From Oceanisphaera litoralis (lineage in GTDB: Bacteria > Pseudomonadota > Gammaproteobacteria > Enterobacterales > Aeromonadaceae): a stretch of 64,000 nt of DNA. Of this stretch, positions 1 through 7,831 are shown one piece after another. Numbering within the stretch: the first letter of the stretch is position 1; each line of letters begins with the position of its first letter. The position numbers were made by a program, and so were the translations under genes. The notes under the pieces were generated by a model. The model had not been told where the DNA came from and made no database searches. It worked only from the letters and a program-made list of their open reading frames with translations. Location of the stretch: positions 1 to 64,000 of the forward strand of contig NZ_JAFBBE010000004.1 of the NCBI RefSeq assembly GCF_016907015.1, written 5' to 3'.

Positions 1-527
1 ACATCGGCTACGCGAGCACCCTGCTTGATCAGGGCGATTTCTTCCGCCGACTTGAACATGCGCATCTTCATGGTGGGCACGCCGATATCGACGAAATCGG
101 CTTCCGGCAGCGCGGCCTTGAGCTTGTCCAGGGCTTGCAGGTTGATGTGGTCGAATTCCACGCCCACGCGCCTGGCGCCGCCGATCAGCGACTTGACCGC
201 ATGGAAGAAGTTGTCTTTCTGCCAGTCGGTGTACACCAGGTTGTCACCCAGGGCGTTGCGGCGGTACGGCTGGCCACCGTCGATGTTGGCGGTAATGGTA
301 GTGTGAATGTGCTGGGTTACGGCCAGGCCGTAGTCCCGGCCGAAGCGGCAATAGACGAAGTCACTGAAGTAGTTGATGTTGTGATAAGAGGTAAACAGCA
401 CGGCGTCCACGTCGTTGGCGGCCATGTAGCTGCGCAGCTTGGACTGACGCGAGGCCATTTCTTCGTTGGAAAACATGCCCCGGACTTTGTCGCCGTTGGG
501 AATATTCAGGGTCTGTGGCATTTGCAT
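1..527 (-). CDS. creatinase (creatine amidinohydrolase), N-terminal part
   Basis: Hydrolyses creatine to sarcosine and urea in the cytoplasm, a step in using creatine/creatinine as carbon and nitrogen source. About 175 residues are visible; the gene continues off the left edge, so the catalytic pita-bread domain of the M24 fold is not seen. The N-terminus begins MQMPQTLNIPNGDKVR and carries FTSYHNINYFSDF, NIDGGQPYRRN and LVYTDWQKDNFF, closely matching my memory of Pseudomonas creatinase. The ATG at 527 is preceded by a good GGAAGG-type site about 10 bases upstream. It lies downstream of lpxH on the same strand, but a 270-bp gap with an AT-rich stretch (about 630-715) suggests its own promoter. 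An M24 aminopeptidase is a less likely alternative, because these N-terminal motifs are creatinase-like. Confidence 0.8.
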   Translation of the reverse strand, partial: MQMPQTLNIPNGDKVRGMFSNEEMASRQSKLRSYMAANDVDAVLFTSYHNINYFSDFVYCRFGRDYGLAVTQHIHTTITANIDGGQPYRRNALGDNLVYTDWQKDNFFHAVKSLIGGARRVGVEFDHINLQALDKLKAALPEADFVDIGVPTMKMRMFKSAEEIALIKQGARVAD

Positions 528-797
528 GATAAGGCTTCCTTCCTCTATGACAGTAACAGGGTTGACTGCGCCGCTGTAACAACCGGGCTTCGCGCATATT
601 CCGATACTAGGCCTGGCCTCGTCATAACAGAAATGAATGTTTTAAATATCCTCATTAATTATGTTAATAATGTGTTGCTCGCCGGTAAATCAATTAATCC
701 ACAGATAGGGCTTCAATCCGCATTCAGCCAGCATTCAGCCCCTGCAGTGAGTAGCCGCCGGCGGCGATGATGCGCGCCAGCCCTGTTTTTCCTGGCT

Positions 798-1535
798 TCA
801 TCTTGCCTGCTCGAAAGCCCGGCTCTGCAATTCCACCCCTTGGGGAGTCACCACCAGCACGCTGCCCTGGGTGTACCAGTCACCGAGCACGATGCGTTGG
901 GCGGGCGCGTCCCCGATATAAAGCTGATGAATGGCGGGTCTGTGGGTATGGCCGTGAATGAGCGAACGCACCCGGTAACGCCGCATCAGGCGCTCGACCT
1001 CGTCCTGATTCACGTCCATCACCTGCATCACCTTGTTTTCCTTCGACTCGGCGCTTTTACCGCGAATACCGTCGGCAATCCGCATCCGCCGGCTCAGTGG
1101 CAAGCACAAAAACAGCCACTGCAACCAGCGCCAGCGGGTGATGCGGCGATAGCGCTGATAACCGGCATCGTCGATACAGAGGGTATCGCCGTGCATGATC
1201 AGGGTCGGCTCGCCGTAGAGGTCGATCACCTGGTGCTCGGGCAGCAGCGTCATGCCCGCCAGGCGGGCAAAGCGGCGGCCGACCATGAAGTCCCGGTTGC
1301 CGTGAATGAAATACACGGGGGTGCCCTGCTCGCTGCAGGCTCTGAAGGCCGCGGCCACGTCGTCATTCAGTGCGCTGGGCTCGTCGTCGCCGATGGAGAA
1401 TTCGAACAGGTCTCCCAGCACATACAGGGCCTCGGCCCGGTTCGCTTCCTCCCGCATGAAGCGCAGAAAGGCGGCGGTAATGTCCGGGCGCCCGGCGCTC
1501 AGGTGCAGGTCGGCAATAAAAAGGGTTTGGGACAT
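798..1535 (-). CDS. lpxH: UDP-2,3-diacylglucosamine diphosphatase LpxH
   Basis: Cleaves UDP-2,3-diacylglucosamine to lipid X and UMP, the fourth step of lipid A synthesis, as a peripheral protein of the inner membrane. The 245-residue product has the usual length and the calcineurin-like metallophosphoesterase motifs in order: DLHL at 9-12, GDLFE near 41, GNRDF near 79, HGDTLCIDD near 115 and the C-terminal HGHTHRP. All metal ligands expected of the family appear present. It lies 91 bases downstream of ppiB on the same strand, the usual ppiB-lpxH arrangement, with a perfect palindrome between the two genes. The ATG at 1535 gives the expected family N-terminus (MSQTLFIADLHL). Confidence 0.95.
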   Translation of the reverse strand: MSQTLFIADLHLSAGRPDITAAFLRFMREEANRAEALYVLGDLFEFSIGDDEPSALNDDVAAAFRACSEQGTPVYFIHGNRDFMVGRRFARLAGMTLLPEHQVIDLYGEPTLIMHGDTLCIDDAGYQRYRRITRWRWLQWLFLCLPLSRRMRIADGIRGKSAESKENKVMQVMDVNQDEVERLMRRYRVRSLIHGHTHRPAIHQLYIGDAPAQRIVLGDWYTQGSVLVVTPQGVELQSRAFEQAR

Positions 1536-1562
1536 TGAACGGGGTTCCTGGGTACAAAGACG

Positions 1563-1588
1563 ACAATGCCCGCCATGGCGGGCATTGT
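1563..1588 (-). terminator. perfect 26-bp palindrome between ppiB and lpxH
   Basis: The arm ACAATGCCCGCCA is followed directly by its exact reverse complement. It can fold into a strong GC-rich hairpin downstream of ppiB, so it may attenuate or terminate ppiB transcripts before lpxH. The T-tract on the minus strand is weak (GTCGTCTTTG), so an mRNA-stability hairpin or protein-binding dyad is equally possible. Confidence 0.45.
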
Positions 1589-1626
1589 TACAAGACAGAT
1601 AGGTTGCAAGACTGGTAACGTCAGGC

Positions 1627-2124
1627 TTATTCGCTGACGGTTACGCCGGTGATCAGCACGTCGTCCATGGGCACGTCCTGGTGCACATAACCGCGAGTAC
1701 CGGTGGCCACACCCTTGATCTTGTTGACCACGTCCATGCCTTCCACCACTTCGCCGAATACGCAGTAGCCGTAACCCTGGCTGGTGGCAGACTTGAAGTT
1801 CAGGAAATCGTTGTCGTTGACGTTGATGAAGAACTGGGCGGTGGCGGAATGCGGTTCCATGGTGCGGGCCATGGCGACGGTGCCAACCTTGTTGGACAGG
1901 CCGTTGTCGGCTTCGTTCTTGATCGGGGCACGGGTTTCCTTTTCTTCAAAACCGGGGCCGAAACCACCGCCCTGAACCATGAAACCGTCGATAACGCGGT
2001 GGAACAGGGTGTTGTCGTAGTGGCCGTCGCGGCAGTATTGCAGGAAGTTGGCAACGGTTTCCGGAGCCTTGTCGGCGAACAGATTCAGGGTGATGTCGCC
2101 GTGGCTAGTGTGCAGTGTGACCAT
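1627..2124 (-). CDS. ppiB: peptidyl-prolyl cis-trans isomerase B (cyclophilin)
   Basis: Cytoplasmic cyclophilin that accelerates proline isomerisation in folding proteins. The 165-residue product is normal for PpiB and has the cyclophilin core [13 protein letters not shown] followed by the AMART and [12 protein letters not shown] segments. The frame is open upstream to 2220, but the ATG at 2124 gives the family N-terminus [16 protein letters not shown]. Upstream of that point the translation is arginine-rich and unlike a cyclophilin. The gene is divergent from cysS, an arrangement also found in E. coli. Confidence 0.96.
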   Translation of the reverse strand: MVTLHTSHGDITLNLFADKAPETVANFLQYCRDGHYDNTLFHRVIDGFMVQGGGFGPGFEEKETRAPIKNEADNGLSNKVGTVAMARTMEPHSATAQFFINVNDNDFLNFKSATSQGYGYCVFGEVVEGMDVVNKIKGVATGTRGYVHQDVPMDDVLITGVTVSE

Positions 2125-2275
2125 AATAGTTATCCAGATAATAGGTTCAGAGCTCGATTTTAGCGCAAGCGGCCGCTTTAGCGAACCCCTGCGGTCGCAA
2201 GGCTTGCACCGAATGGCCATTAAAGGTTCAATAGTGCCGTTATCTCTACCTCACACCTCACCAAGACGTGGAATC

Positions 2276-3655
2276 ATGCTGAAAATCTACAACTCCCTGA
2301 CCCGACAAAAAGAAGAATTCGTCCCTCTGGTGCCCGGCAAGGTCGGCATGTACGTCTGTGGTGTCACCATTTACGATCTCTGTCATATCGGCCATGGCCG
2401 TACCTTCGTTGCCTTCGACGTGGTCACCCGCTATCTGCGCTATCTGGGTTTTGAGCTGACCTTCGTGCGCAACATCACCGACATCGACGACAAAATCATC
2501 AAGCGGGCGGCCGAAAACGGCGAAAGCTGCGATGCCTTGACCAAGCGGCTGACCGCCGACATGTACCGGGATTTCGACGCCCTGCACATTGCCCGCCCGG
2601 ATATCGAACCCAAGGCGACCCAGCACATTCCAGAAATTGTCGCCATGGTCCAGCAGCTGATTGAAGATGGTCATGCCTATGTGGCCGACAACGGCGACGT
2701 GCTGTTTGCCGTGAGCAGCTTCCAGGACTACGGCAAGCTGTCGGGCCAGGATCTGGAGCAGTTACAGGCCGGCGCCCGGGTCGAAGTGGAGCAGAGCAAG
2801 CGCAACCCGCTCGATTTCGTGCTGTGGAAACCGTCCAAGCCCGGCGAGCCGAGCTGGGAATCGCCCTGGGGACCGGGTCGTCCCGGCTGGCACATCGAAT
2901 GCTCGGCCATGAACGGCAAGCACCTGGGCAAGCATTTCGACATTCACGGCGGTGGTTCCGATCTGCAATTCCCCCATCACGAAAACGAAATTGCCCAGAG
3001 TTGCTGTGCCAACCACAGCCCCTATGTCAACACCTGGATGCACTCGGGCATGGTGATGGTGGATCAGGAGAAGATGTCCAAGTCACTGGGCAACTTCTTC
3101 ACCATTCGTGATGTGCTGGGCCATTTTGACGGCGAAACCATCCGTTACTTCCTGCTGTCCGGCCACTACCGCAGCCAGCTCAACTATTCGGATGACAACC
3201 TGAACAAGGCGCGCAGCGCGTTGGAGCGCTTCTATACCGCCCTGCGTGGTCTGCCGGTGGTCGAAGCGGCCGGTGGCGAGGAATTTGTCACCCGTTTCAG
3301 AACGGCAATGAACGACGACTTCAACACCCCCGAAGCCTATTCGGTGCTGTTCGATCTGGCCCGCGAGATCAACCGCCTCAAGGGCAAGGACGACACCGCC
3401 GCCGCCGGTCTGGCCGCTCGCCTGCGCGAGCTGGCCGGGGTACTGGGTCTGTTGAGCCAGGATCCCGACACCTTCCTGCGTGGTAACGCCGGGGCCGACG
3501 ACGACGTCGCCGAGATAGAGCGGCTGATCCAGGCGCGCCTGGATGCCCGCAAAAACAAGGACTGGGCCGCCGCCGATGCGGCGCGAGACAGCCTCACCGC
3601 CATGGGCATAGTGCTGGAAGACGGCCCGGAGGGCACCCTCTGGCGCCGCAAGTAA
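2276..3655 (+). CDS. cysS: cysteinyl-tRNA synthetase
   Basis: Class I aminoacyl-tRNA synthetase that charges tRNA-Cys. The 459 residues equal the family length (461 in E. coli). The zinc-site cysteine in YVCGVTIYD and the HIGH signature (CHIGHGRTF) lie near residues 25-40, the zinc-ligand stretch HIECSAMN and HHENEIAQS near 205-240, and the KMSKS loop (EKMSKSLGN) near 265. The chosen ATG at 2276 starts [15 protein letters not shown], as in homologues; the frame is open further upstream without resemblance. A good terminator hairpin follows at 3703. Confidence 0.97.
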   Translation: MLKIYNSLTRQKEEFVPLVPGKVGMYVCGVTIYDLCHIGHGRTFVAFDVVTRYLRYLGFELTFVRNITDIDDKIIKRAAENGESCDALTKRLTADMYRDFDALHIARPDIEPKATQHIPEIVAMVQQLIEDGHAYVADNGDVLFAVSSFQDYGKLSGQDLEQLQAGARVEVEQSKRNPLDFVLWKPSKPGEPSWESPWGPGRPGWHIECSAMNGKHLGKHFDIHGGGSDLQFPHHENEIAQSCCANHSPYVNTWMHSGMVMVDQEKMSKSLGNFFTIRDVLGHFDGETIRYFLLSGHYRSQLNYSDDNLNKARSALERFYTALRGLPVVEAAGGEEFVTRFRTAMNDDFNTPEAYSVLFDLAREINRLKGKDDTAAAGLAARLRELAGVLGLLSQDPDTFLRGNAGADDDVAEIERLIQARLDARKNKDWAAADAARDSLTAMGIVLEDGPEGTLWRRK

Positions 3656-3702
3656 GGCATACTGCGGGCTGTTCGCGCTCGGAACCTAATGAAAAAATGA
3701 TT

Positions 3703-3732
3703 CAGGGCGCCATCATTGGTGCCCTGTTTCTT
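3703..3732 (+). terminator. rho-independent terminator of cysS
   Basis: CAGGGCGCCA, a four-base loop, TGGTGCCCTG, then TTTCTT: a ten-pair stem with one G-T pair, followed by a T-rich tail, 47 bases past the cysS stop. The remaining sequence up to the lipoprotein gene at 4045 holds no ORF I would support. It turns AT-rich around 3895-3950 and presumably carries the lipoprotein promoter (for example TTGTTT at about 3957 with TTACTA 17 bases later). Confidence 0.75.
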
Positions 3733-4044
3733 GGCTCGGCCATCACCCCCGCACCGCAGCAGGATCCGTCTGCGTCGCTGCGACCCTGGACACCTCAAGG
3801 TTGCCTCTTTTACAGCCGCCAGATGACAGCCTTCGTCATATCTGTCGCTGCCTGCCCCGCTCCGCTTGCGTCATTCCGGTTCGCAACCTGTCATTAATAT
3901 CTGATTTATATGGTTATTTTTAAATGACCCCGTGTTTTTAAATCATTGATCACCTGTTGTTTCATCACCGTCTGCGCTATTACTAGTAGGGTAAAAACAC
4001 CACGGCGGTCCCGGCCGCAGACTATCCCCAATGAGGAGCAGAAA

Positions 4045-4389
4045 ATGAAGAAATCATGGCTTAACATAGTATTACTGACCTCTGTTGCCGCCTTTGGCCT
4101 GGCCGCCTGCGATAACCAGGGAGGCGCGGAGCAAGCCGGCGAAAAGATGGATGAAGCCATCGAAAACGTGCAGCAACAAAGTCAGGACATGGCTGACGAC
4201 ACCCGGGAAACGCTGGGCATGGAAGAACAGGGCACCATGGAAGCAATGGGCGAGCAGCTGGATGAAACGGCCGAAAGCATCAAGAACGCCGCCAGCGAAC
4301 AGGCAGCGGAAATGGAGCAGGCCATGGATGACGCCGCCGCCGAAGCCGACCGCAAGCTGAACGAACTGATGGAAGACACCCAAGAGTAA
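4045..4389 (+). CDS. small Ala/Glu/Met-rich putative lipoprotein
   Basis: Function unknown. The 114-residue product begins with a lipoprotein signal (MKKSWLNIVLL...FGLAAC; lipobox LAAC with Cys22). The mature part has no aromatic residues beyond the signal and is rich in Ala, Glu, Asp, Gln and Met, so it is predicted to be a soluble acidic amphipathic helix tethered to a membrane. Repeated patterns such as MDEAIENV, MDETAESI-like and MDDAAAEA suggest heptad or undecad helical repeats. The ATG at 4045 has a strong GAGGAG site; the longer open frame from 3946 lacks one. It stands alone between cysS and the convergent ion channel gene, bounded by terminators on both sides, so it is probably monocistronic. 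I see no closer family than LEA-like/YtxH-like helical proteins and give it no name. Confidence 0.75.
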   Translation: MKKSWLNIVLLTSVAAFGLAACDNQGGAEQAGEKMDEAIENVQQQSQDMADDTRETLGMEEQGTMEAMGEQLDETAESIKNAASEQAAEMEQAMDDAAAEADRKLNELMEDTQE

Positions 4390-4396
4390 CGGGTCG

Positions 4397-4438
4397 ACAC
4401 CCGGTCATGCACACTCGGTCATGAACACACGGCCATGA
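4397..4438. repeat. three 14-bp tandem repeats
   Basis: Three imperfect copies (ACACCCGGTCATGC, ACACTCGGTCATGA, ACACACGGCCATGA) lie directly between the lipoprotein stop codon and its terminator. No function is apparent. Confidence 0.6.
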
Positions 4439-4465
4439 ACAAAGGGAGCCTCGGCTCCCTTTGTT
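4438..4465. terminator. bidirectional terminator between lipoprotein and K+ channel genes
   Basis: AACAAAGGGAGCC, loop TC, GGCTCCCTTTGTT: a 13-pair perfect stem. A T-rich tail follows on the plus strand (TTTGTTTGGTT) and an A-rich arm serves the minus strand. It sits between two convergent genes and probably ends both transcripts. Confidence 0.8.
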
Positions 4466-4480
4466 TGGTTATGCAGCCTA

Positions 4481-5299
4481 TTACTCCTGCGGGACTTCCA
4501 TTTCTCCCCCGCAATATTTGCAGTAATCGGCGTCCTGATCGTGTCCGCCCCTGTCACACTGGGGGCAGTGGCGAAGATCGTATTCCCGCCGCATTTCCCG
4601 CCCCAATTCGGCACTGAGAATACCGGTGGGTACCGCAATAATGGCGTACCCCATCAGCATGGTGACGGAGGCAATGGCCTGACCCAAGGGGGTTTGCGGC
4701 GTAATGTCGCCAAAGCCGACCGTGGTGATGGTGACGATGGCCCAGTAAATACTGATGGGTATACTGGTAAAACCGTGTTCCGGCCCTTCCACCACATAGA
4801 GCAGAGAGCCGAACAGGGTCACCAGAATGAAGAGGCTGCTGAAGAACACCAGTATTTTGCGCCGGCTCTGATTGAGCGAGCGCAGCAACACATTGGCTTC
4901 ATTGACGTAGCGCATCAGCTTGAGAATGCGGAAAATCCGCAATACCCGCAGCAGACGGATGATCATCAGGAAACTGGCACCGGGAATGAAAATGGCCAGA
5001 TAGGTCGGCAGCACCGCCAGCAGGTCGATAATACCGTAAAAGCTTCTGACGTAGGCGAGCCGGTTCTGGGAGCAATAAATCCGCACGCCGTACTCAAGGG
5101 TAAAGGCCAGAGTAAACAACCATTCCAGCCCGGACAGCAGGTTGCCGTACTGCGCACGAACCGAACCTATCGAGTCCAGCAGCAAGACGGCGATGGACAG
5201 CAGTATGGTGACGATAAGGGCAATATCGAAGCGGCGGCCCGCCGGGGTTTCGGTGCCGAAAATTACCGTGTAGAGCACATCCTTGTCGGGCCACTGCAT
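4481..5299 (-). CDS. voltage-gated-type potassium channel with C-terminal zinc ribbon
   Basis: Six-transmembrane tetrameric cation channel of the inner membrane, Kv/KvAP type. Helices S1-S3 fall near residues 25-103. S4 is the arginine ladder RLLRVLRIFRILKLMRY near 114-130; S5 is near 150-170; the pore carries the K+ selectivity filter TTVGFGD near 190; S6 follows to about 232. The 272-residue length is normal for short bacterial Kv channels without a large RCK domain. The C-terminus carries CPQC...CKYC, a four-cysteine zinc-ribbon-like motif. It is downstream of folD on the same strand (34-bp gap). The function is clear by family; gating is not predictable. Confidence 0.9.
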   Translation of the reverse strand: MQWPDKDVLYTVIFGTETPAGRRFDIALIVTILLSIAVLLLDSIGSVRAQYGNLLSGLEWLFTLAFTLEYGVRIYCSQNRLAYVRSFYGIIDLLAVLPTYLAIFIPGASFLMIIRLLRVLRIFRILKLMRYVNEANVLLRSLNQSRRKILVFFSSLFILVTLFGSLLYVVEGPEHGFTSIPISIYWAIVTITTVGFGDITPQTPLGQAIASVTMLMGYAIIAVPTGILSAELGREMRREYDLRHCPQCDRGGHDQDADYCKYCGGEMEVPQE

Positions 5300-5333
5300 C
5301 GGTTGTCCTTACTGACTGTGTTACGGGGAGTGG

Positions 5334-6191
5334 TTACTTGTCGTGATAGCGCTCGCAGGAGATCAGGGTGTTTTCAATCAGGGAAGCCACCGTCATCGGA
5401 CCCACGCCGCCGGGCACGGGGGTAATATAGGAAGCGCGCTCGGCGGCCACCGCATATTCCACATCGCCCACCAGACGGCCGTCGTCCAGCCGGTTGATGC
5501 CCACATCGATCACCACGGCACCGGGTTTGATCCAGTCACCGGGAATAAAGTGCGGCTTGCCCACCGCCACCACCAGCAGATCGGCCCTTGCCACCTGCGC
5601 CTTGAGGTCTTCGGTGAAGCGATGGCAGGTGGTGGTGGTGCAGCCGGCCAGCAGCAGCTCCAGCGTCATGGGGCGACCGACAATGTTGGAGGCGCCCACC
5701 ACCACGGCGTTGAGGCCATGGGTCTTGATATGACTGCGCTCGAGCAGGGTGATAATCCCCTTGGGAGTACAGGGCCGCAGCGCCGGAATCCGCTGGGCCA
5801 GACGGCCGACATTGTAGGGATGAAAGCCGTCCACATCCTTGTGCGGATGTATGCGTTCAATGACCGGGGTGCTGTCGATATGGGCCGGCAGCGGCAGTTG
5901 CACCAGAATACCGTCGATGCTGGCGTCCTGGTTCAGCTCGTCAATCAGTTCCAGCAATTGCTGCTCTGTGGTTTCCTTGGGTAAATCGTAAGACTTGGAA
6001 ATAAACCCGACCTCTTCACAGGCCCGGCGTTTGCTGCCGACATAGACCTGAGAGGCCGGATTGGCACCTACCAGTATCACCGCCAGGCCCGGCGCGCGTT
6101 TGCCCGCACGGATTCGTTCGGCCACTCGCTCGGCCACCTGGTTGCGTACCGCCTGTGCAATCGCTTTTCCATCGATTATTTGAGCTGACAT
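5334..6191 (-). CDS. folD: bifunctional methylenetetrahydrofolate dehydrogenase / methenyltetrahydrofolate cyclohydrolase
   Basis: Interconverts 5,10-methylene- and 10-formyl-tetrahydrofolate with NADP, supplying one-carbon units for purines and formyl-Met-tRNA. The 285 residues match the family. Tyr50 and the catalytic Lys54 lie in [13 protein letters not shown], the substrate loop is [10 protein letters not shown] near 100, the NADP-binding segment [10 protein letters not shown] is near 165, and the C-terminal signature is [12 protein letters not shown]. It is next to the argX-hisR tRNA genes, which are transcribed in the opposite direction. It belongs functionally with gcvTHP, serA and fau elsewhere in the window. 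Confidence 0.97.
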   Translation of the reverse strand: MSAQIIDGKAIAQAVRNQVAERVAERIRAGKRAPGLAVILVGANPASQVYVGSKRRACEEVGFISKSYDLPKETTEQQLLELIDELNQDASIDGILVQLPLPAHIDSTPVIERIHPHKDVDGFHPYNVGRLAQRIPALRPCTPKGIITLLERSHIKTHGLNAVVVGASNIVGRPMTLELLLAGCTTTTCHRFTEDLKAQVARADLLVVAVGKPHFIPGDWIKPGAVVIDVGINRLDDGRLVGDVEYAVAAERASYITPVPGGVGPMTVASLIENTLISCERYHDK

Positions 6192-6301
6192 CTGCGTTGA
6201 TTCTCACCTTTATAAACCTGCGGCAATTGTCGCATTTTTTCCCGGCTTTGATAAGCAAGCGCCTGCGGCTTTCGTTCGGTCCCCCCGGCCGGATAAAGCC
6301 G

Positions 6302-6330
6302 TTGACCGCCGCAAGGCAAATAGGTATCAT
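6302..6330 (+). promoter_or_regulatory. sigma70 promoter of the tRNA operon
   Basis: TTGACC, an exact 17-bp spacer, then TATCAT, followed by a GC-rich discriminator (CCCGCCCCG). Such a discriminator is typical of stringently controlled stable-RNA promoters. Its position 48 bases before the first mature tRNA fits a short leader. Confidence 0.8.
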
Positions 6331-6377
6331 CCCGCCCCGTTACGCCGCAGCCTTGCTGCCGCTTAATGTCAGAAAAA

Positions 6378-6454
6378 GCGCCCTTAGCTCAGCTGGATAG
6401 AGCACCCGCCTTCTAAGCGGGTGGTCGCAGGTTCGAGTCCTGCAGGGCGCGCCA
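6378..6454 (+). tRNA. tRNA-Arg (anticodon TCT)
   Basis: A 77-nt cloverleaf with encoded CCA. The acceptor stem GCGCCCT pairs with AGGGCGC, then discriminator G and CCA. The anticodon stem CCCGC/GCGGG encloses CTTCTAA, giving anticodon TCT for AGA codons. The T-arm carries GGTTCGAGTCC. It is the first gene of a two-tRNA operon. The position next to folD and the order Arg-His resemble the start of the argX-hisR-leuT-proM operon of enterics, but Leu and Pro tRNAs do not follow here. Confidence 0.97.
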
Positions 6455-6459
6455 TCTTT

Positions 6460-6536
6460 GGTGACCGTAGCTCAGTTGGTAGAGTCCCGGATTGTGATTC
6501 CGGTTGTCGCGGGTTCAAGCCCCGTCGGTCACCCCA
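6460..6536 (+). tRNA. tRNA-His (anticodon GTG)
   Basis: A 77-nt cloverleaf with encoded CCA. It starts with the extra G(-1) (6460) that pairs with discriminator C73, the identity element of tRNA-His. Acceptor GTGACCG pairs with CGGTCAC, and the anticodon loop is TTGTGAT, giving GTG. Only five bases separate it from tRNA-Arg. The 230 bp downstream to the ycjF stop contain no further tRNA and no clear terminator; two copies of CCCTATTCCAG occur there. Confidence 0.97.
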
Positions 6537-6766
6537 GTTTCTGCTTGCTATCCCTTCTTTGTTTCCCCTATTCCAGATTTCCCTATTCCAGCTCCTGTTC
6601 TGACGGTCTTTACCATCAACGTCATCTATTGTGCAAGTGCGCAGGCATACAGGTGTGCAGGTTCCACCGGCTAAGGCGACGGCTACAGCAATCCTGAAAA
6701 AATCCGCAGGCCCCGGTTGATCGAGGCAACAGCAGAGATTCCCCGACGGCAACAGGCCGACAGCGC

Positions 6767-7831
6767 TCATGCCTGCTCGCTGCGGGTCATCAGCCGGGCC
6801 ACCTTGTCGACCAGAGCCCGGCGAATGCCGCCCAGCTGTTTTTTCTCGTCACCCTGCCAGGGCACGGGTCGGCACAGGCTCATGGTCTGCAGCCCCAGGC
6901 GGGCGGTCAGCAGACCGGCCCCCACCCCCTGCCCGGCCCGGGCCGACAGGCGCCCGGCCAGCTCCAGCCCCAGCAAGTCCATACCGGCGTCGAGGGCCGC
7001 TTCCGATACCCCCACATAAAGCATATGGTGCAGCACCTGACGGAGCAGTCGCAGTCGGCTCAGGCCGCCCAGACGAATGCCGTAGCACTGGCTGATGTCT
7101 TCAATCATCTTCAAGTTACGCCACAGCACCAGCAGCATGTCTACCGCCGCCAGGGGGCTGGCCGCCACCATGACCGCCGCTTCGCCGGACCATTTCAGCA
7201 CCCTTGCCCGAGCCTGTCGGTCCTGTACGCTCAGCACCTGCCGGCTATAGAGCGTCAGCACCTCGGCGTCCTGCTCCTGGTCGGTCAGGCCCAACTGCCA
7301 GGTCTGATAGGCATCGGAACTGTCCAGGCCGCTGCGTGCAGCCAGTTGCTCGCAGAATGCCCGGGCCTGACCAGTGCCCTGCTCCGCCAGCAACCGTTCG
7401 GCTCTTGCCTGCTGACGGGATACCCGGTCCAGGGTACGCAGCAGCCTCAGCTCGCGCCACACGCGGCCCAGTGCCGCCAGCGCCAGCAGCAGTATGGCCA
7501 GGCTCCAGGTCAGGCCGAGCAGGCGATTGTCCTGCCAGGTCTGCCACAGACCGAGGGCGGAATGCACCAGCAATAACGTCAGCAACAGGCCGATGCCGCT
7601 CCACCACAGCCAGTGCCGACGGCCGGGCCGCAGGCCCTCGGCCAGCATCGGCTCCGGAGTCTCGTCCAGGGCGATAAAGTCGTTCTGCTCCAGTTGCTGG
7701 CCGGGGCGAAGAAATTCGGACTCCGGCTGTTGTTGGCCTTGTTGCCGATCTTGTTGCCGACCTGATTGCCGACCTGGTTGCTGCGATGGTTTCAGGGGCT
7801 GATCCAGGATCACCTTGCCTTTCAGACTCAC
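6767..7831 (-). CDS. ycjF: YcjF/TIGR01620 family inner-membrane protein (DUF697)
   Basis: Uncharacterised inner-membrane protein that habitually follows YcjX in Psp loci. About 354 residues: a polar N-terminal region with a QQ/RQ-rich stretch near 20-45, two hydrophobic helices near 80-125 and a C-terminal DUF697 domain with AVMVAASPLAAVDMLLVLWRN- and GAGLLTARLGL-type segments, as in E. coli YcjF. The start I prefer is the GTG at 7831. It overlaps the ycjX stop (sequence TCGTGAGT) and has GGGAGA upstream, indicating translational coupling. The frame extends to 7906, but that part lies inside ycjX. Last gene of the psp operon here. Confidence 0.85.
   Translation of the reverse strand: MSLKGKVILDQPLKPSQQPGRQSGRQQDRQQGQQQPESEFLRPGQQLEQNDFIALDETPEPMLAEGLRPGRRHWLWWSGIGLLLTLLLVHSALGLWQTWQDNRLLGLTWSLAILLLALAALGRVWRELRLLRTLDRVSRQQARAERLLAEQGTGQARAFCEQLAARSGLDSSDAYQTWQLGLTDQEQDAEVLTLYSRQVLSVQDRQARARVLKWSGEAAVMVAASPLAAVDMLLVLWRNLKMIEDISQCYGIRLGGLSRLRLLRQVLHHMLYVGVSEAALDAGMDLLGLELAGRLSARAGQGVGAGLLTARLGLQTMSLCRPVPWQGDEKKQLGGIRRALVDKVARLMTRSEQA

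Noticed and set aside
1-527. pepP (aminopeptidase P) displaced to the left edge
   Set aside because: The N-terminal sequence follows creatinase (MQMPQTL, NIDGGQPYRRN, VYTDWQ), not aminopeptidase P.
135-770. Plus-strand frame opposite the creatinase gene
   Set aside because: The minus-strand frame matches creatinase in detail; the plus frame is low-complexity Val/Gly-rich shadow sequence.
6384-6770. Minus-strand frame with AGLEPATTRLEGG-like text
   Set aside because: It is the antisense translation of the two tRNA genes, a well-known source of spurious proteins, and has no ribosome site.
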